Shown: piece by piece, positions 15,769 through 23,955 of the stretch
How the letters are laid out: each line of letters starts with the position of its first letter
Numbering within the stretch: position 1 is the first letter of the stretch
NCBI GenBank assembly: GCA_964577935.1
Contig: CAZOAJ010000020.1
Span: 1 to 31,747 of the forward strand
Length of the DNA: 31,747 nucleotides
Direction: 5' to 3'
Source: JABDGV01 sp964577935
Lineage (GTDB): Bacteria; Chlamydiota; Chlamydiia; Chlamydiales; FEN-1388
Notes under the pieces: generated by a model
Databases searched by the model: none
Seen by the model: the letters and a program-made list of their open reading frames with translations, nothing else
What the model was told of the DNA's origin: nothing
Made by a program: the position numbers and the translations under genes

Positions 15769-16929
15769 ATGAATCCAGTTTCATTTTCAGATTGTATACG
15801 AAATAATAGCGAAACACTTGGGCAGCATTGTGAAAATCTAGGGAGATCTCTTGGAACAGGGTTTCTCGGAGCCCGTAAGGTATTGTTTTCTTACGATGCA
15901 ACCTCCGGATGGTCAGTTGTTCAACTCAATGCACTTCAACTTTTTCTCAGAAATGTCCTTGGATTTTATAAACCAACACATACAGACACGATCCTCAAGG
16001 AATGGAAAGTTCTTAAAAATGACAAATGTGAAGCCTTGAATATCCCAAAAATTCAAGACTTCTGGGAAAAAAGGTACTTCATTAAGTTCGGAAATACCCA
16101 ATCGAATGGTGAATTTCAAGTGCGATGTTATGGTGAAGAGCATGGCAAAAAATTTTACCGAAAACAAGTTTGTGAGGATATTTCTAAAAACTATAGACCA
16201 GGAGACATAATCCTTGTAGAAGGCGTAGTGGCAGGAACCAAAATCACTAAAAATGATATGCAAACCACTAGCGGTCTAGAAGGAGATAAGTATGATATCG
16301 AAGGCTGGGAACCAGAAAACTTCGAGCAACTTCAACCAGAATTTATAGTCGAATTCAAACAGAAGGAAAAAAGCTTAATCGAACTGACAGAAGCTACGAG
16401 CCAGGCCATAGATGACTATTCTAATTCTAAAAACCTTGACGAATTCATCAAAAATACAAGTGGGTTTGTTTCCAAGTATAACGAGCTCGTCGCCTATTTT
16501 TCCCCTGAAAATAAACCACTCCCTCAGGATTTTATAAATAGGCTTTCGGAGTCTGCGAGTAAAGCTGAAAATCCTATGTTATTTATGAAAGTAATACTTC
16601 TCAAATTGACTGCACAACTAACAAAGAATGTTGAAAAAAGACTCTATAAACGTAGCACTACAGAAGATATCAACACAATTAGGAATGGCATTGCTCTTCG
16701 CAATAAATCATTACATGATCAGATTGAAAAATATGCAATGGATGGTCGTCGCGTATTTGTTCTTGGCGGCCAATCGCACTTCTTATTCGATGACGACGGA
16801 ATTGGTCCAAAAGAATTTCTCAAACCGGTCCATGATGCGTTGAGTAAGCATAAATTTGAGATATTTTGTAAACGCGCCCTCGTCGTGAAGCACGGTTCTT
16901 CGTCTTTAGGCGTTCCGGAACTACGTTAA
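15769..16929 (+). CDS. TraB/EreA/ChaN-superfamily-like protein
   Basis: This 386-residue protein has the sparse motif set of the superfamily that groups TraB/GumN, erythromycin esterase and ChaN. The first G-x-x-H motif is GEEH (122-125), followed by a strand ending in an acidic residue, DIILVEG (Glu151), an Arg-Asn pair in ALRNKSL (311-312), and a second G-x-x-H in VFVLGGQSHF (334-337) after a long helical insertion. Family members are metal-dependent hydrolases/proteases or haem-binding proteins; the substrate here cannot be inferred. No signal peptide or membrane segment is obvious, so a cytoplasmic or type III-secreted protein is possible. The ATG is preceded by TGTATT rather than a Shine-Dalgarno sequence. 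The gene is divergent from leuS. The assignment rests on motif order only. Confidence 0.55.
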   Translation: MNPVSFSDCIRNNSETLGQHCENLGRSLGTGFLGARKVLFSYDATSGWSVVQLNALQLFLRNVLGFYKPTHTDTILKEWKVLKNDKCEALNIPKIQDFWEKRYFIKFGNTQSNGEFQVRCYGEEHGKKFYRKQVCEDISKNYRPGDIILVEGVVAGTKITKNDMQTTSGLEGDKYDIEGWEPENFEQLQPEFIVEFKQKEKSLIELTEATSQAIDDYSNSKNLDEFIKNTSGFVSKYNELVAYFSPENKPLPQDFINRLSESASKAENPMLFMKVILLKLTAQLTKNVEKRLYKRSTTEDINTIRNGIALRNKSLHDQIEKYAMDGRRVFVLGGQSHFLFDDDGIGPKEFLKPVHDALSKHKFEIFCKRALVVKHGSSSLGVPELR

Positions 16930-16940
16930 ACAATATTCAT

Positions 16941-16990
16941 TTTGCTCGGTTGTTGTCTGATAATCATTTATTTCGGCTATACCGAGCAAA
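16941..16990. terminator. 10-bp perfect stem-loop after the TraB/EreA-like gene
   Basis: TTTGCTCGGT (16941-16950) pairs over its full length with ACCGAGCAAA (16981-16990). The loop is 30 bases. It begins 12 bases past the stop codon. There is no T-run after it, so it may be a terminator of unusual form or a transcript-stabilising structure. Confidence 0.45.
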
Positions 16991-17069
16991 TGCATGGTCT
17001 ATCTTACCCCATCTCCTCCAATTAATTTATAAAAACAGACGAAAACTCGCGAAAAACTCTTGCATGTTA

Positions 17070-17099
17070 GTGACCGATTAGCTTCCTCTCTGTTAGAAT
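17070..17099 (+). promoter_or_regulatory. Candidate promoter of the rnr cluster
   Basis: GTGACC (17070-17075) and an extended -10, TGTTAGAAT (17091-17099), are separated by 18 bases. The element ends 24 bases before the rnr ATG. The match to consensus is moderate. Confidence 0.35.
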
Positions 17100-17123
17100 G
17101 CAAAGACATTAAAGTTACAAAGA

Positions 17124-19649
17124 ATGCCTAAAGAAAAAAAAAGCCCTTCCTCAATACAAAGCAAACAAAGCAAGCTTGCTGAAAATCTTTATAGAACTAC
17201 TTCTGAATACGTCCAAGGCAGAAAATACAAGGCCCTGTCGTTTGAGGCGTTAATGAAAAACTTGAGCATTCACCCCCCTCACGCTGACCTTTTCAAAGAA
17301 GTACTCAATCGTATCGAGCTAGAAGGGAATATATCGCTTGTGAATGGACTTTATGCTCCCGTTCAAAACAACCTCCAAAACGATTTGTTAGAATCTTCCA
17401 CTTCGATTGATGCAAATCTTCCTCAAACAAACAACAACCGGGTTGTTCAAGGCAAAATCAAGGTTCACCCGAGAGGATTTGGATTTGTCCAGCCTGACGA
17501 TGGCACTGACGACATATTCATTCCAAAACCTTATGTCGGTGGAGCAATCGATTTAGACACCGTTTCAGTTGAAATTACAGCTGTTCAAGAGCGCGGGCCT
17601 GAAGGAAAGGTTCTCCAAGTTCTTGAACGCAATAGAAGTCTTTTAGCAGGAACCATCATCTACGGCGCCGCAACAAAGTATGAAGTTTTCAGCTCTTCCT
17701 TCGGCGATAAGCAGTCAATAAACTGTACCCTCGACGAGAAGATGCACGATGTACCTGCAATTGGAGATAGAGTGCTTGTCGCCATCAGCGAGTGGGGATC
17801 AAAACAAGCAAGACCTCAAGGCTCCATCACCAAAATAATTGGATCCATCAAAGATCCATCGAGCGATATCCCCTTCGCAATTTGCGATTTGCAAATCCCA
17901 CATATATTCCCCAAGAATGTAGTCGAAGAAGCTAAAGGGTTTGGAGATAGAGTTACTCCTAAAGAAATTGTAGGGCGATTGGATCTACGTGAGCTGAACT
18001 GCTTTACAATTGACCCAGATACAGCCAAAGACTTTGATGACGCTGTTTCGCTTGAAAAAACCAAAACTGGTTACCGTCTAGGTGTTCACATTGCAGATGT
18101 CTCTCATTATGTTAAAGAAGGTAGCGCACTAGACAAAGAAGCTCGGAATCGATGCAACTCTACCTATTTTCCCGGCGTCTGCATTCCGATGCTGCCACAT
18201 GAACTGAGTAACAATCTATGCTCTCTTCGTGAGGGCGTTAATAGATTGACTGTTTCTGTCTTTATTAATCTTAAGCACGATGGATCTCTTATAGATTGGG
18301 AAATCTCCAGGTCGGTGATTCGCAGTAAAAAGAGACTCACTTATAAACAAGCGAAAGAAATCCTCGATGGAAAACGTAAAAGCAGTTTAAAGCCCATCCT
18401 CGAAGAAATGGTGGTTGTCGCAAAACTCCTCCAGGAGAAAAGAAGTGAACGCGGAAGTGTCCAGCTTTGCATGCCTGAATTAATTATTAAAGTGGACAAA
18501 GACGGAGTTCCAACTGGAACTGAGAGGGTTGAGTATGACATTACCCATCAACTTATTGAAGAGTTTATGCTAAAGGCAAATGAAGTCGTTGCTATCCACT
18601 TATCTCGCGAAGGAAAGAACGTTTCATTTCGGATCCACGAAGAGCCAGCTCAAGAGAACCTAGATGATTTTGCTGCCCTAGTAACAGCTTTTGGATTCAA
18701 TCTTAACAAAAAACCTACGCCCTACGATATACAAAATTTCTTCTTGTCGATCGAGGGATCCCCCCATGCGCAGTACCTTGCAAGCTGCTATATAAGAAGC
18801 ATGAGACTTGCTACATATTCGCCTGATAATATCGGTCATTATGGCCTAAGCTTAGAGCATTATTGCCACTTTACAAGTCCAATACGCCGTTATGTAGATA
18901 CAATTATTCACAGACTCCTTTGTGATGGTAATATTGATCGTAAAGATATCGAAGAGATATCAAAAAAATCATCCGATCGTGAGAGAACCTCAGCTCGCGC
19001 TGAAATGAGCGTCGTCCAACTTAAAAAACTGAGGCTCATTCAGGATATGAAGAAAAAGGGAGAGCTGAAAACAGTAATGGCGATCATTACTCGTGTTAAA
19101 CCCTTCGGCTTTTTCTTTGATATTATGGATTATATGCTCGAGGGCTTTGCTCACATTTCAGAAATCGGCGATGACTACTACACATATGTCGAAGCTAAGT
19201 CAAGAATGATGGGGATGGACACCGGAGAAACCTTTTCGTCGGGAGATAAGATCTACGTAGAGCTTAAAGGTGTCGATCTTATTCGAGCTGAAGCCACTTG
19301 GAAGCTTTTAGGTAAAGTCGAAAGCTCAGCATCCAATGGTAAAAGTAGTGGTAAAAGTAAAGCTCATGGGAAAAAGAGCTCCAAAAAAAAGACCCAGAGT
19401 CTGAAAAAGAACAAGGAAATGCCTACTTCCGCAAAAACATCTCTTCACGATAAAAAAGCGGTTGAGCCAAAAGCCCGAAAGCCAAAAACTGCTATAAAAA
19501 CATCCAAAAAAATATCCCAGCCATCGACAATAAAGAAACCAAGCAGTAAAGCTGCAACGAGTAAAACGAAAAATGACAAGAAGACCGATAAGAAGGCTCA
19601 GAAAAAAAGTACAAGCGTAAAAAAGAAAAAAAGTGAGCATACATCATGA
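17124..19649 (+). CDS. rnr: Ribonuclease R with long basic C-terminal tail
   Basis: RNase R is a processive 3'-5' exoribonuclease that degrades structured RNA. The 841-residue protein has a helical N-terminal region (~15-75), a cold-shock-type OB domain with HPRGFGFVQPDD (115-126), the RNB catalytic domain (~285-600) and an S1 domain (~645-725). The RNB domain carries the metal-binding aspartates in IDPDTAKDFDDA (D297, D303, D305, D306) and HYCHFTSPIRRYVD (579-592). The last ~110 residues are almost only Lys, Ser, Thr, Ala and Pro, a basic low-complexity tail likely to bind RNA; E. coli RNase R also has a basic tail, though a shorter one. The start is chosen because the N-terminus is already basic and helical and no upstream in-frame start exists. 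The stop overlaps the rhodanese ATG by 4 bases. Confidence 0.95.
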   Translation: MPKEKKSPSSIQSKQSKLAENLYRTTSEYVQGRKYKALSFEALMKNLSIHPPHADLFKEVLNRIELEGNISLVNGLYAPVQNNLQNDLLESSTSIDANLPQTNNNRVVQGKIKVHPRGFGFVQPDDGTDDIFIPKPYVGGAIDLDTVSVEITAVQERGPEGKVLQVLERNRSLLAGTIIYGAATKYEVFSSSFGDKQSINCTLDEKMHDVPAIGDRVLVAISEWGSKQARPQGSITKIIGSIKDPSSDIPFAICDLQIPHIFPKNVVEEAKGFGDRVTPKEIVGRLDLRELNCFTIDPDTAKDFDDAVSLEKTKTGYRLGVHIADVSHYVKEGSALDKEARNRCNSTYFPGVCIPMLPHELSNNLCSLREGVNRLTVSVFINLKHDGSLIDWEISRSVIRSKKRLTYKQAKEILDGKRKSSLKPILEEMVVVAKLLQEKRSERGSVQLCMPELIIKVDKDGVPTGTERVEYDITHQLIEEFMLKANEVVAIHLSREGKNVSFRIHEEPAQENLDDFAALVTAFGFNLNKKPTPYDIQNFFLSIEGSPHAQYLASCYIRSMRLATYSPDNIGHYGLSLEHYCHFTSPIRRYVDTIIHRLLCDGNIDRKDIEEISKKSSDRERTSARAEMSVVQLKKLRLIQDMKKKGELKTVMAIITRVKPFGFFFDIMDYMLEGFAHISEIGDDYYTYVEAKSRMMGMDTGETFSSGDKIYVELKGVDLIRAEATWKLLGKVESSASNGKSSGKSKAHGKKSSKKKTQSLKKNKEMPTSAKTSLHDKKAVEPKARKPKTAIKTSKKISQPSTIKKPSSKAATSKTKNDKKTDKKAQKKSTSVKKKKSEHTS

Positions 19650-19936
19650 AAATTGACAGTATCGACTTAGTGCAAAAATCTTTAGTTGATGGTGCAAGCC
19701 TTATCGACGTACGAGAACTCGATGAATGGAAAAAAGGCCATATTGAAAAAGCCAAATCTTGTCCTCTCTCTCTGATTGAGAAAGGAGAGCGTTTTGGATT
19801 GTCTAAAGAAAACACTCTTTTGATTCATTGTAGAAGTGGTGGAAGAGCTCAATCTGCTCAAAAAATCCTCGACAAAGAAGGATATAAAGTGAAGGCAGTG
19901 ACTCTCTCATTTGATGAACTTAAGAAACATATATAG
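19646..19936 (+). CDS. Single-domain rhodanese (sulfurtransferase)
   Basis: This 96-residue protein is one rhodanese domain. It shows DVRELDEWKKGHI (20-32), typical of the family's DVRE-x-xE-xxxGHI start, and the active-site loop CRSGGRA (~72-78) with the persulfide-forming cysteine and the following Arg. Rhodaneses move sulfane sulfur to cyanide, thiols or proteins; the natural acceptor here is unknown. Its ATG sits within the rnr stop (ATGA, 19646-19649), so it is translationally coupled to RNase R. It has no signal peptide and is presumably cytoplasmic. The length is normal for the single-domain, GlpE-like class. Confidence 0.9.
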   Translation: MKIDSIDLVQKSLVDGASLIDVRELDEWKKGHIEKAKSCPLSLIEKGERFGLSKENTLLIHCRSGGRAQSAQKILDKEGYKVKAVTLSFDELKKHI

Positions 19937-19966
19937 TATCGTTCTACTGCTTAGAACAAGGTCTTA

Positions 19967-20614
19967 TTGATGAAGTTAAAACGATGTCTTATTACGGGTC
20001 TGATCATTCTCTTACCCGTAGTTCTTACATTTTGGATAGTCAGCTTTTTCATTGATTTCTTCACTGACCCATTCTTGGGTATAGCACAAAGCTTGCTATC
20101 CGTATTGGGCCTTAAAGATGTATCCATTCTCTTTTTCAGCAAAGATCAAGTTCTTCATTTTGCATCTCAATTCCTCGTACTCATTTTCCTCTTTGGAATG
20201 ATCGTTTTCATTGGAATGGTTGCCCGTTATTTCTTCTTTAGCTATCTCATGGAGCTTGGAGACAAGCTTATCCATAAAATACCTGTTGTAAGCACAGTCT
20301 ATAAAACAGCACAAGAACTGATTAAAACAGTCCTAAGCAATGATGCAAAAGCCTTCAAGCAGGTGGTTTTAGTTCCCTTCCCTCACGAAGGTGTATGGAC
20401 TGTCGGTCTTGTTACTCGGGATGATCCTGTATTTGGAGATAGAATTTCTGTATTTGTTCCAACCACCCCCAACCCAACTTCAGGGTATTTAATTTTATAC
20501 GAAAAAGAAAAAGTAATTCCCATTGAAATGAAGATCGAAGATGCTCTGCGTTATATTGTTTCCTGCGGGGTACTTGTGGATCCCCCGAAGGCGATTCCTA
20601 AACAGCACATGTAG
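19967..20614 (+). CDS. DUF502 family membrane protein, copy 1
   Basis: This 215-residue protein fits DUF502 along its whole length. It has an N-terminal transmembrane helix after KRCLITG (~8-28), a second hydrophobic segment (~64-90), the IPVVSTVYKTAQELI stretch (~105-120) and a soluble C-terminal part. That part contains the VVLVPFPHEGVWTVGLVTR strand region, the diagnostic VPTTPNPTSGY (~166-176) and the closing IVSCG. The family's biochemical role is not established to my knowledge. It lies 30 bases after the rhodanese gene and 60 bases before a second DUF502 gene, so the cluster is probably one transcript. No catalytic motif is seen. Confidence 0.9.
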   Translation: MMKLKRCLITGLIILLPVVLTFWIVSFFIDFFTDPFLGIAQSLLSVLGLKDVSILFFSKDQVLHFASQFLVLIFLFGMIVFIGMVARYFFFSYLMELGDKLIHKIPVVSTVYKTAQELIKTVLSNDAKAFKQVVLVPFPHEGVWTVGLVTRDDPVFGDRISVFVPTTPNPTSGYLILYEKEKVIPIEMKIEDALRYIVSCGVLVDPPKAIPKQHM

Positions 20615-20674
20615 ATTTAAAGATTTGACTCCCCTCGAGCTCAGAGAAATAGAACCTAGAGAAGTGGACTTAAT

Positions 20675-21340
20675 ATGGTAAAAACTCACATAAAACAATA
20701 CTTCTGGACAGGTCTAATTACCATTATTCCCTTGGCTTGTGCGCTTTGGGTTGGTAAAATTCTCTTTCATCTTATTACAAAGCCATTTGATGCTATTGCA
20801 AAAAGCATTTTAAGCCTTTTTGCGTTTGCACATCTCAACTCATACACTGCTACAATAACACATTTGCTCTCCAAGGGACTAAGCATCTCATTCTTATTAG
20901 CTCTTCTTATTCTCTTAGGATGCCTTGGCCGATGGGTTATTTTTCACTGGATATTCAATTGGGGCGAAGCAATTCTCTTGCGAGTGCCAGTTGTGAAAAA
21001 TATCTACAAATCATGCAAGGACTTTACAGATATCCTCTTTACCCCGAAAAAGCAGACTTTTTCAAAAGTAGCTCTGATTGACTTCCCATGTACTGGACAA
21101 AAAGCTGTCGGACTTATCACGAACTGTGTTGAGTTTGATGCTATTTCCGGCAAAATGGAAAAGTATTACAGCGTTCTTGTCCCTGGAACACCCAATCCAA
21201 CAGTTGGTCTTTTGCTTTTTATTCATGAAAAAGACGTAGAGATCTTAGATGCAACTGTTGAGCAAGCTATGAAGTTTATCATGTCCTGCGGGACAGTCAC
21301 TACCCTCCCCTATTCCGAAAAGAAACCCGCTAAGGTTTAG
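20675..21340 (+). CDS. DUF502 family membrane protein, copy 2
   Basis: This 221-residue paralogue of the preceding gene has the same layout: a first transmembrane helix (~10-30), a second (~65-90), RVPVVKNIYKSCKDF, a VALIDFPCTGQKAVGLIT strand region, VPGTPNPTVGL (~174-184) and a closing MSCGT. The two copies have diverged widely while keeping the core motifs, so the duplication is old. The GTPNP in place of TTPNP and an added charged insertion (SGKMEKYY) distinguish it. The pair may form a hetero-oligomer in the membrane, which is inference. It is followed by the three dyad repeats at 21359-21463, which may mark the end of this transcript and the control region of the next gene. Confidence 0.9.
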   Translation: MVKTHIKQYFWTGLITIIPLACALWVGKILFHLITKPFDAIAKSILSLFAFAHLNSYTATITHLLSKGLSISFLLALLILLGCLGRWVIFHWIFNWGEAILLRVPVVKNIYKSCKDFTDILFTPKKQTFSKVALIDFPCTGQKAVGLITNCVEFDAISGKMEKYYSVLVPGTPNPTVGLLLFIHEKDVEILDATVEQAMKFIMSCGTVTTLPYSEKKPAKV

Positions 21341-21358
21341 AAAATTCCGAGAAACAGG

Positions 21359-21463
21359 TTACGCGAAATCGTGAATTGCGCAACATTTGGGAAAATTCTT
21401 GCGCGAAATCGTGAATTGCGCAACATTTGGGAAAATTCTTGCGCGAAATCGTGAATTGCGCAA
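21359..21463. repeat. Three 25-bp dyad elements at a 40-bp period (operator or iteron candidate)
   Basis: Copies lie at 21359-21383, 21399-21423 and 21439-21463. Each has the form TTGCGC-N13-GCGCAA; the first copy reads TTACGC. The 15-base spacers between copies 1/2 and 2/3 (starting CATTTGGGAAAATTC-like) are identical, so the period is exactly 40 bases, close to four helical turns. A further GAAAATTC occurs at 21340-21347. The array ends 34 bases before the ATG of the winged-helix/Fic gene, as expected for operator sites of an autoregulator. Confidence 0.85.
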
Positions 21464-21497
21464 CTCGTAATTCTGCCGTTCTTAACTAAGGTTAAAA

Positions 21498-22874
21498 ATG
21501 TCTCATAAATTTAAAAAAGAGCTTGAATACCTAGTACAAATTATCGCTCTTCATTCCGATGGTATTTCCTTAGAAGAACTGCTTAATTCTATAAACGAAG
21601 CTGCCCCCAGAAGAACTGTGCAATATAGGCTATCGACCCTCGTTAAATCTGGAATCATACGAATTGAAGGCGCCGGAAGAAGTAGCAAATATTACATCAA
21701 CCCAGGTCAATCAGGTTCGAGAAAGACTGAAACGATACAATCAACCTTTACAATACCACTCTCCATTGAGGGCAGCCAATTACGTAAAGAGATATCTACT
21801 CCAATTCAATTGCGCCGACATACAAGTTATAGAAGAGAATTTCTTGATTCATATGAACCAAATAAAACCTTTTACTTATCCCAGCCGATTCTTGAAAAAT
21901 TATTTAAGCTTGGGACTGGAACAGAAAAAGGTCGCCCGGCCGGAACCTATGCGAGGAAAATATATCAGCGACTTTTGATCGACCTATCTTGGAATTCCAG
22001 CCGTCTAGAAGGAAATACTTATTCCCTTCTTGAAACAGAACGATTGCTTGCAACTGGAGAAGAAGCTCCAGGAAAAGATCGGACCGAAACTCAAATGATT
22101 CTGAATCATAAAGAAGCTATCGAGTTTATTGTAGATATGGCTGAGGAAGTCGATATCAATCGTTATACAATTTTGAATATTCATGGGCTTCTTTCTCACG
22201 ATTTGCTATTAGACCCCAGAGCATGTGGGAGATTACGGACCATACCTGTCAAAATTGGCAAATCGGTATATCACCCTGTCGAAGTTCCTCAAATAATTGA
22301 GGAATATTTTCAGCTTATTGTTCAAAAAGCAACTGTAATCAAAAATCCTTTTGAACAGTCGTTTTTCCTCATGGTTCATTTGCCCTACCTACAGCCATTT
22401 CTCGATGTTAATAAAAGGGTTGCTCGTTTGGCCGGGAACATTCCTTTTATTCGAGAAAATTTAAGTCCTCTCTCATTCATTGATGTCCCGGAATCTGATT
22501 ATATACAGGGATTGCTTGCAATCTATGAATTAAATCGAATTGAATATTTTCGCGACGTTTTCGTCTGGGCATATGAACGCTCAGCTTCACTTTATTTGGC
22601 GACACTTGAGGCTATGGGACAGCCAGATCCATTTCGAATGAAGTATCGTAACCTAATTCGGCAAACTATTTGTACCGCTGTTCAACATAAAATGGATAAG
22701 TTGAAAGGCTCCGATTTTATTTCGAAATTTGCAACTGAAAATGTTCCTTCTGAAGACAGAAATCGTTTTATCGAAATTGTTGAAATCGAGATAAGCAGCC
22801 TTCACGAGGGAAACTTTGCCAGGTTTAAAATACGGCCTTCGGAGTTTTTTGAATGGCAGATAACATGGAAATAG
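21498..22874 (+). CDS. Winged-helix / Fic-domain protein with degenerate Fic motif
   Basis: This 458-residue protein starts with a winged-helix DNA-binding domain (~1-68; helices in SLEELLNSINEAAPRRTVQYRL, wing in IRIEGAGRSSKYYI) and continues into a Fic core. The inhibitory-helix motif (S/T)xxxE(G/N) is present as SSRLEGN (167-173), which places it in the class with an N-terminal inhibitory helix. The catalytic loop, normally HPF-x-(D/E)GNGR-xx-R, reads QPFLDVNKRVAR (299-310): the catalytic His is Gln and two loop glycines are replaced. From memory, QPF-x-DVNKR occurs in a distinct group of Fic-like proteins, so this is probably a subfamily trait rather than decay. AMP-transfer activity is therefore doubtful. 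The DNA-binding domain plus the dyads just upstream suggest a self-regulating regulator (inference). Confidence 0.88.
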   Translation: MSHKFKKELEYLVQIIALHSDGISLEELLNSINEAAPRRTVQYRLSTLVKSGIIRIEGAGRSSKYYINPGQSGSRKTETIQSTFTIPLSIEGSQLRKEISTPIQLRRHTSYRREFLDSYEPNKTFYLSQPILEKLFKLGTGTEKGRPAGTYARKIYQRLLIDLSWNSSRLEGNTYSLLETERLLATGEEAPGKDRTETQMILNHKEAIEFIVDMAEEVDINRYTILNIHGLLSHDLLLDPRACGRLRTIPVKIGKSVYHPVEVPQIIEEYFQLIVQKATVIKNPFEQSFFLMVHLPYLQPFLDVNKRVARLAGNIPFIRENLSPLSFIDVPESDYIQGLLAIYELNRIEYFRDVFVWAYERSASLYLATLEAMGQPDPFRMKYRNLIRQTICTAVQHKMDKLKGSDFISKFATENVPSEDRNRFIEIVEIEISSLHEGNFARFKIRPSEFFEWQITWK

Positions 22875-22887
22875 AAACTATCAGCCT

Positions 22888-23955
22888 TCATACCAGTTCC
22901 AAAACAAAACGTTCAGGCTCTTCGAGAATTTTCTTAATTTCGCTCAGGAATTGCACAGCGTCTTTGCCGTCCATAACACAATGGTCATAGGTCAACGCCA
23001 GGTACATCATTGACCTGATTACTATCTTCTCATCAATAACAACTGGTCGCTGCGTGATTTTATGCATTCCCAGGATAGCGCTTTGAGGAGGGTTTAATAT
23101 CGGCGTAGAAAGGAGTGAACCAAAAACTCCCCCATTGGTAATTGTAAATGACCCTCCCTGCATATCACTCGCACGGAGCTCTCCGGCATCTGCTTTTATT
23201 CGAAATGTTTCTATGTGATGCTCAATTTCTGCAAAGGAAAGAGTATTTGCGTTTCGGAGAATAGGAACAACAAGACCTCTTTTAGAAGCAACAGCTACAC
23301 CTATATCGATGTACTCCCTTGTCACAAAATTATCTCCGTCAATAAAAGAATTGACTTGAGGAAACTGGTCAATGGCAAGGCTTGCGGCTTTTACAAAAAA
23401 TGACATATATCCAAGTTTTACACTATGAGCCTTTTGGAAATCATCCTTGTGCTTATTTCGTAAATCCATAAGCGCTGTCATATCAACCTCATTAAACGTT
23501 GTGAGCATGACGGTTGAACTCTGGACTTCTTTTAATCTTTTCGAAATAGCTTTTCGGATTGCACTGAGAGGAGTAACTCGGCACCTGTCATATTGATCAG
23601 ATGCTGATTCATTCATTGGCTCATTTATAGCTTCTTTTTTTCTTGGTTTGTCTAAGATTTCAGAAACTTCCTTTTGACGAGCTTCTTGAAGAGATTCCTG
23701 AAGAGATTCTTGCTGATGAACTACTTCAATCCATCCGATATCAGACCCAACCGAACAAACTTGCCCTTTTTCTACAGAAATATGGAGGACTCCTGAAGAG
23801 GGGGCATAAATAACTTGATTAAGCTTATCGGTTTCTATCTCGAGCAGCTCATCATCCTGACGTACAATTGTTCCGTTTGGCTTTAAAAGAGCTCCAATCG
23901 TTACCTGTGTAATAGACTCTCCAAGAGATGGTATAAGAATTGCTTGCTTTATCAT
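22888..23955 (-). CDS. sucB: 2-Oxoglutarate dehydrogenase E2 (dihydrolipoyllysine succinyltransferase)
   Basis: E2 transfers the succinyl group from lipoyl-lysine to CoA in the 2-oxoglutarate dehydrogenase complex of the TCA cycle. The 355-residue protein has one lipoyl domain (~1-78) with the lipoylated lysine in IETDKLNQV and a Glu/Lys/Gln-rich linker (~79-125). The catalytic domain (~128-355) begins RVTPLSAIRKAISKRL and ends with the active-site motif DHCVMDG. The linker holds no recognisable peripheral-subunit (E3)-binding domain, which normally sits between the two and makes bacterial E2 about 400 residues long. The ATG overlaps the sucA stop by 4 bases (23952-23955), so E1 and E2 are translationally coupled. 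The 3' end faces the Fic gene across 13 bases. Confidence 0.93.
   Translation of the reverse strand: MIKQAILIPSLGESITQVTIGALLKPNGTIVRQDDELLEIETDKLNQVIYAPSSGVLHISVEKGQVCSVGSDIGWIEVVHQQESLQESLQEARQKEVSEILDKPRKKEAINEPMNESASDQYDRCRVTPLSAIRKAISKRLKEVQSSTVMLTTFNEVDMTALMDLRNKHKDDFQKAHSVKLGYMSFFVKAASLAIDQFPQVNSFIDGDNFVTREYIDIGVAVASKRGLVVPILRNANTLSFAEIEHHIETFRIKADAGELRASDMQGGSFTITNGGVFGSLLSTPILNPPQSAILGMHKITQRPVVIDEKIVIRSMMYLALTYDHCVMDGKDAVQFLSEIKKILEEPERFVLELV

Noticed and set aside
19492..19815. 107-codon minus-strand frame across the rnr tail and rhodanese gene
   Set aside because: It arises from the lysine-rich tail read in reverse (Phe/Leu-rich), a known artefact of A-rich coding strands.
21359..21463. 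Possible CRISPR array or intrinsic terminator series
   Set aside because: There are only three repeats and the sequences between them are identical, so they are not spacers; no cas gene is near. The dyads lack T-runs, so operator or repeat fits better.
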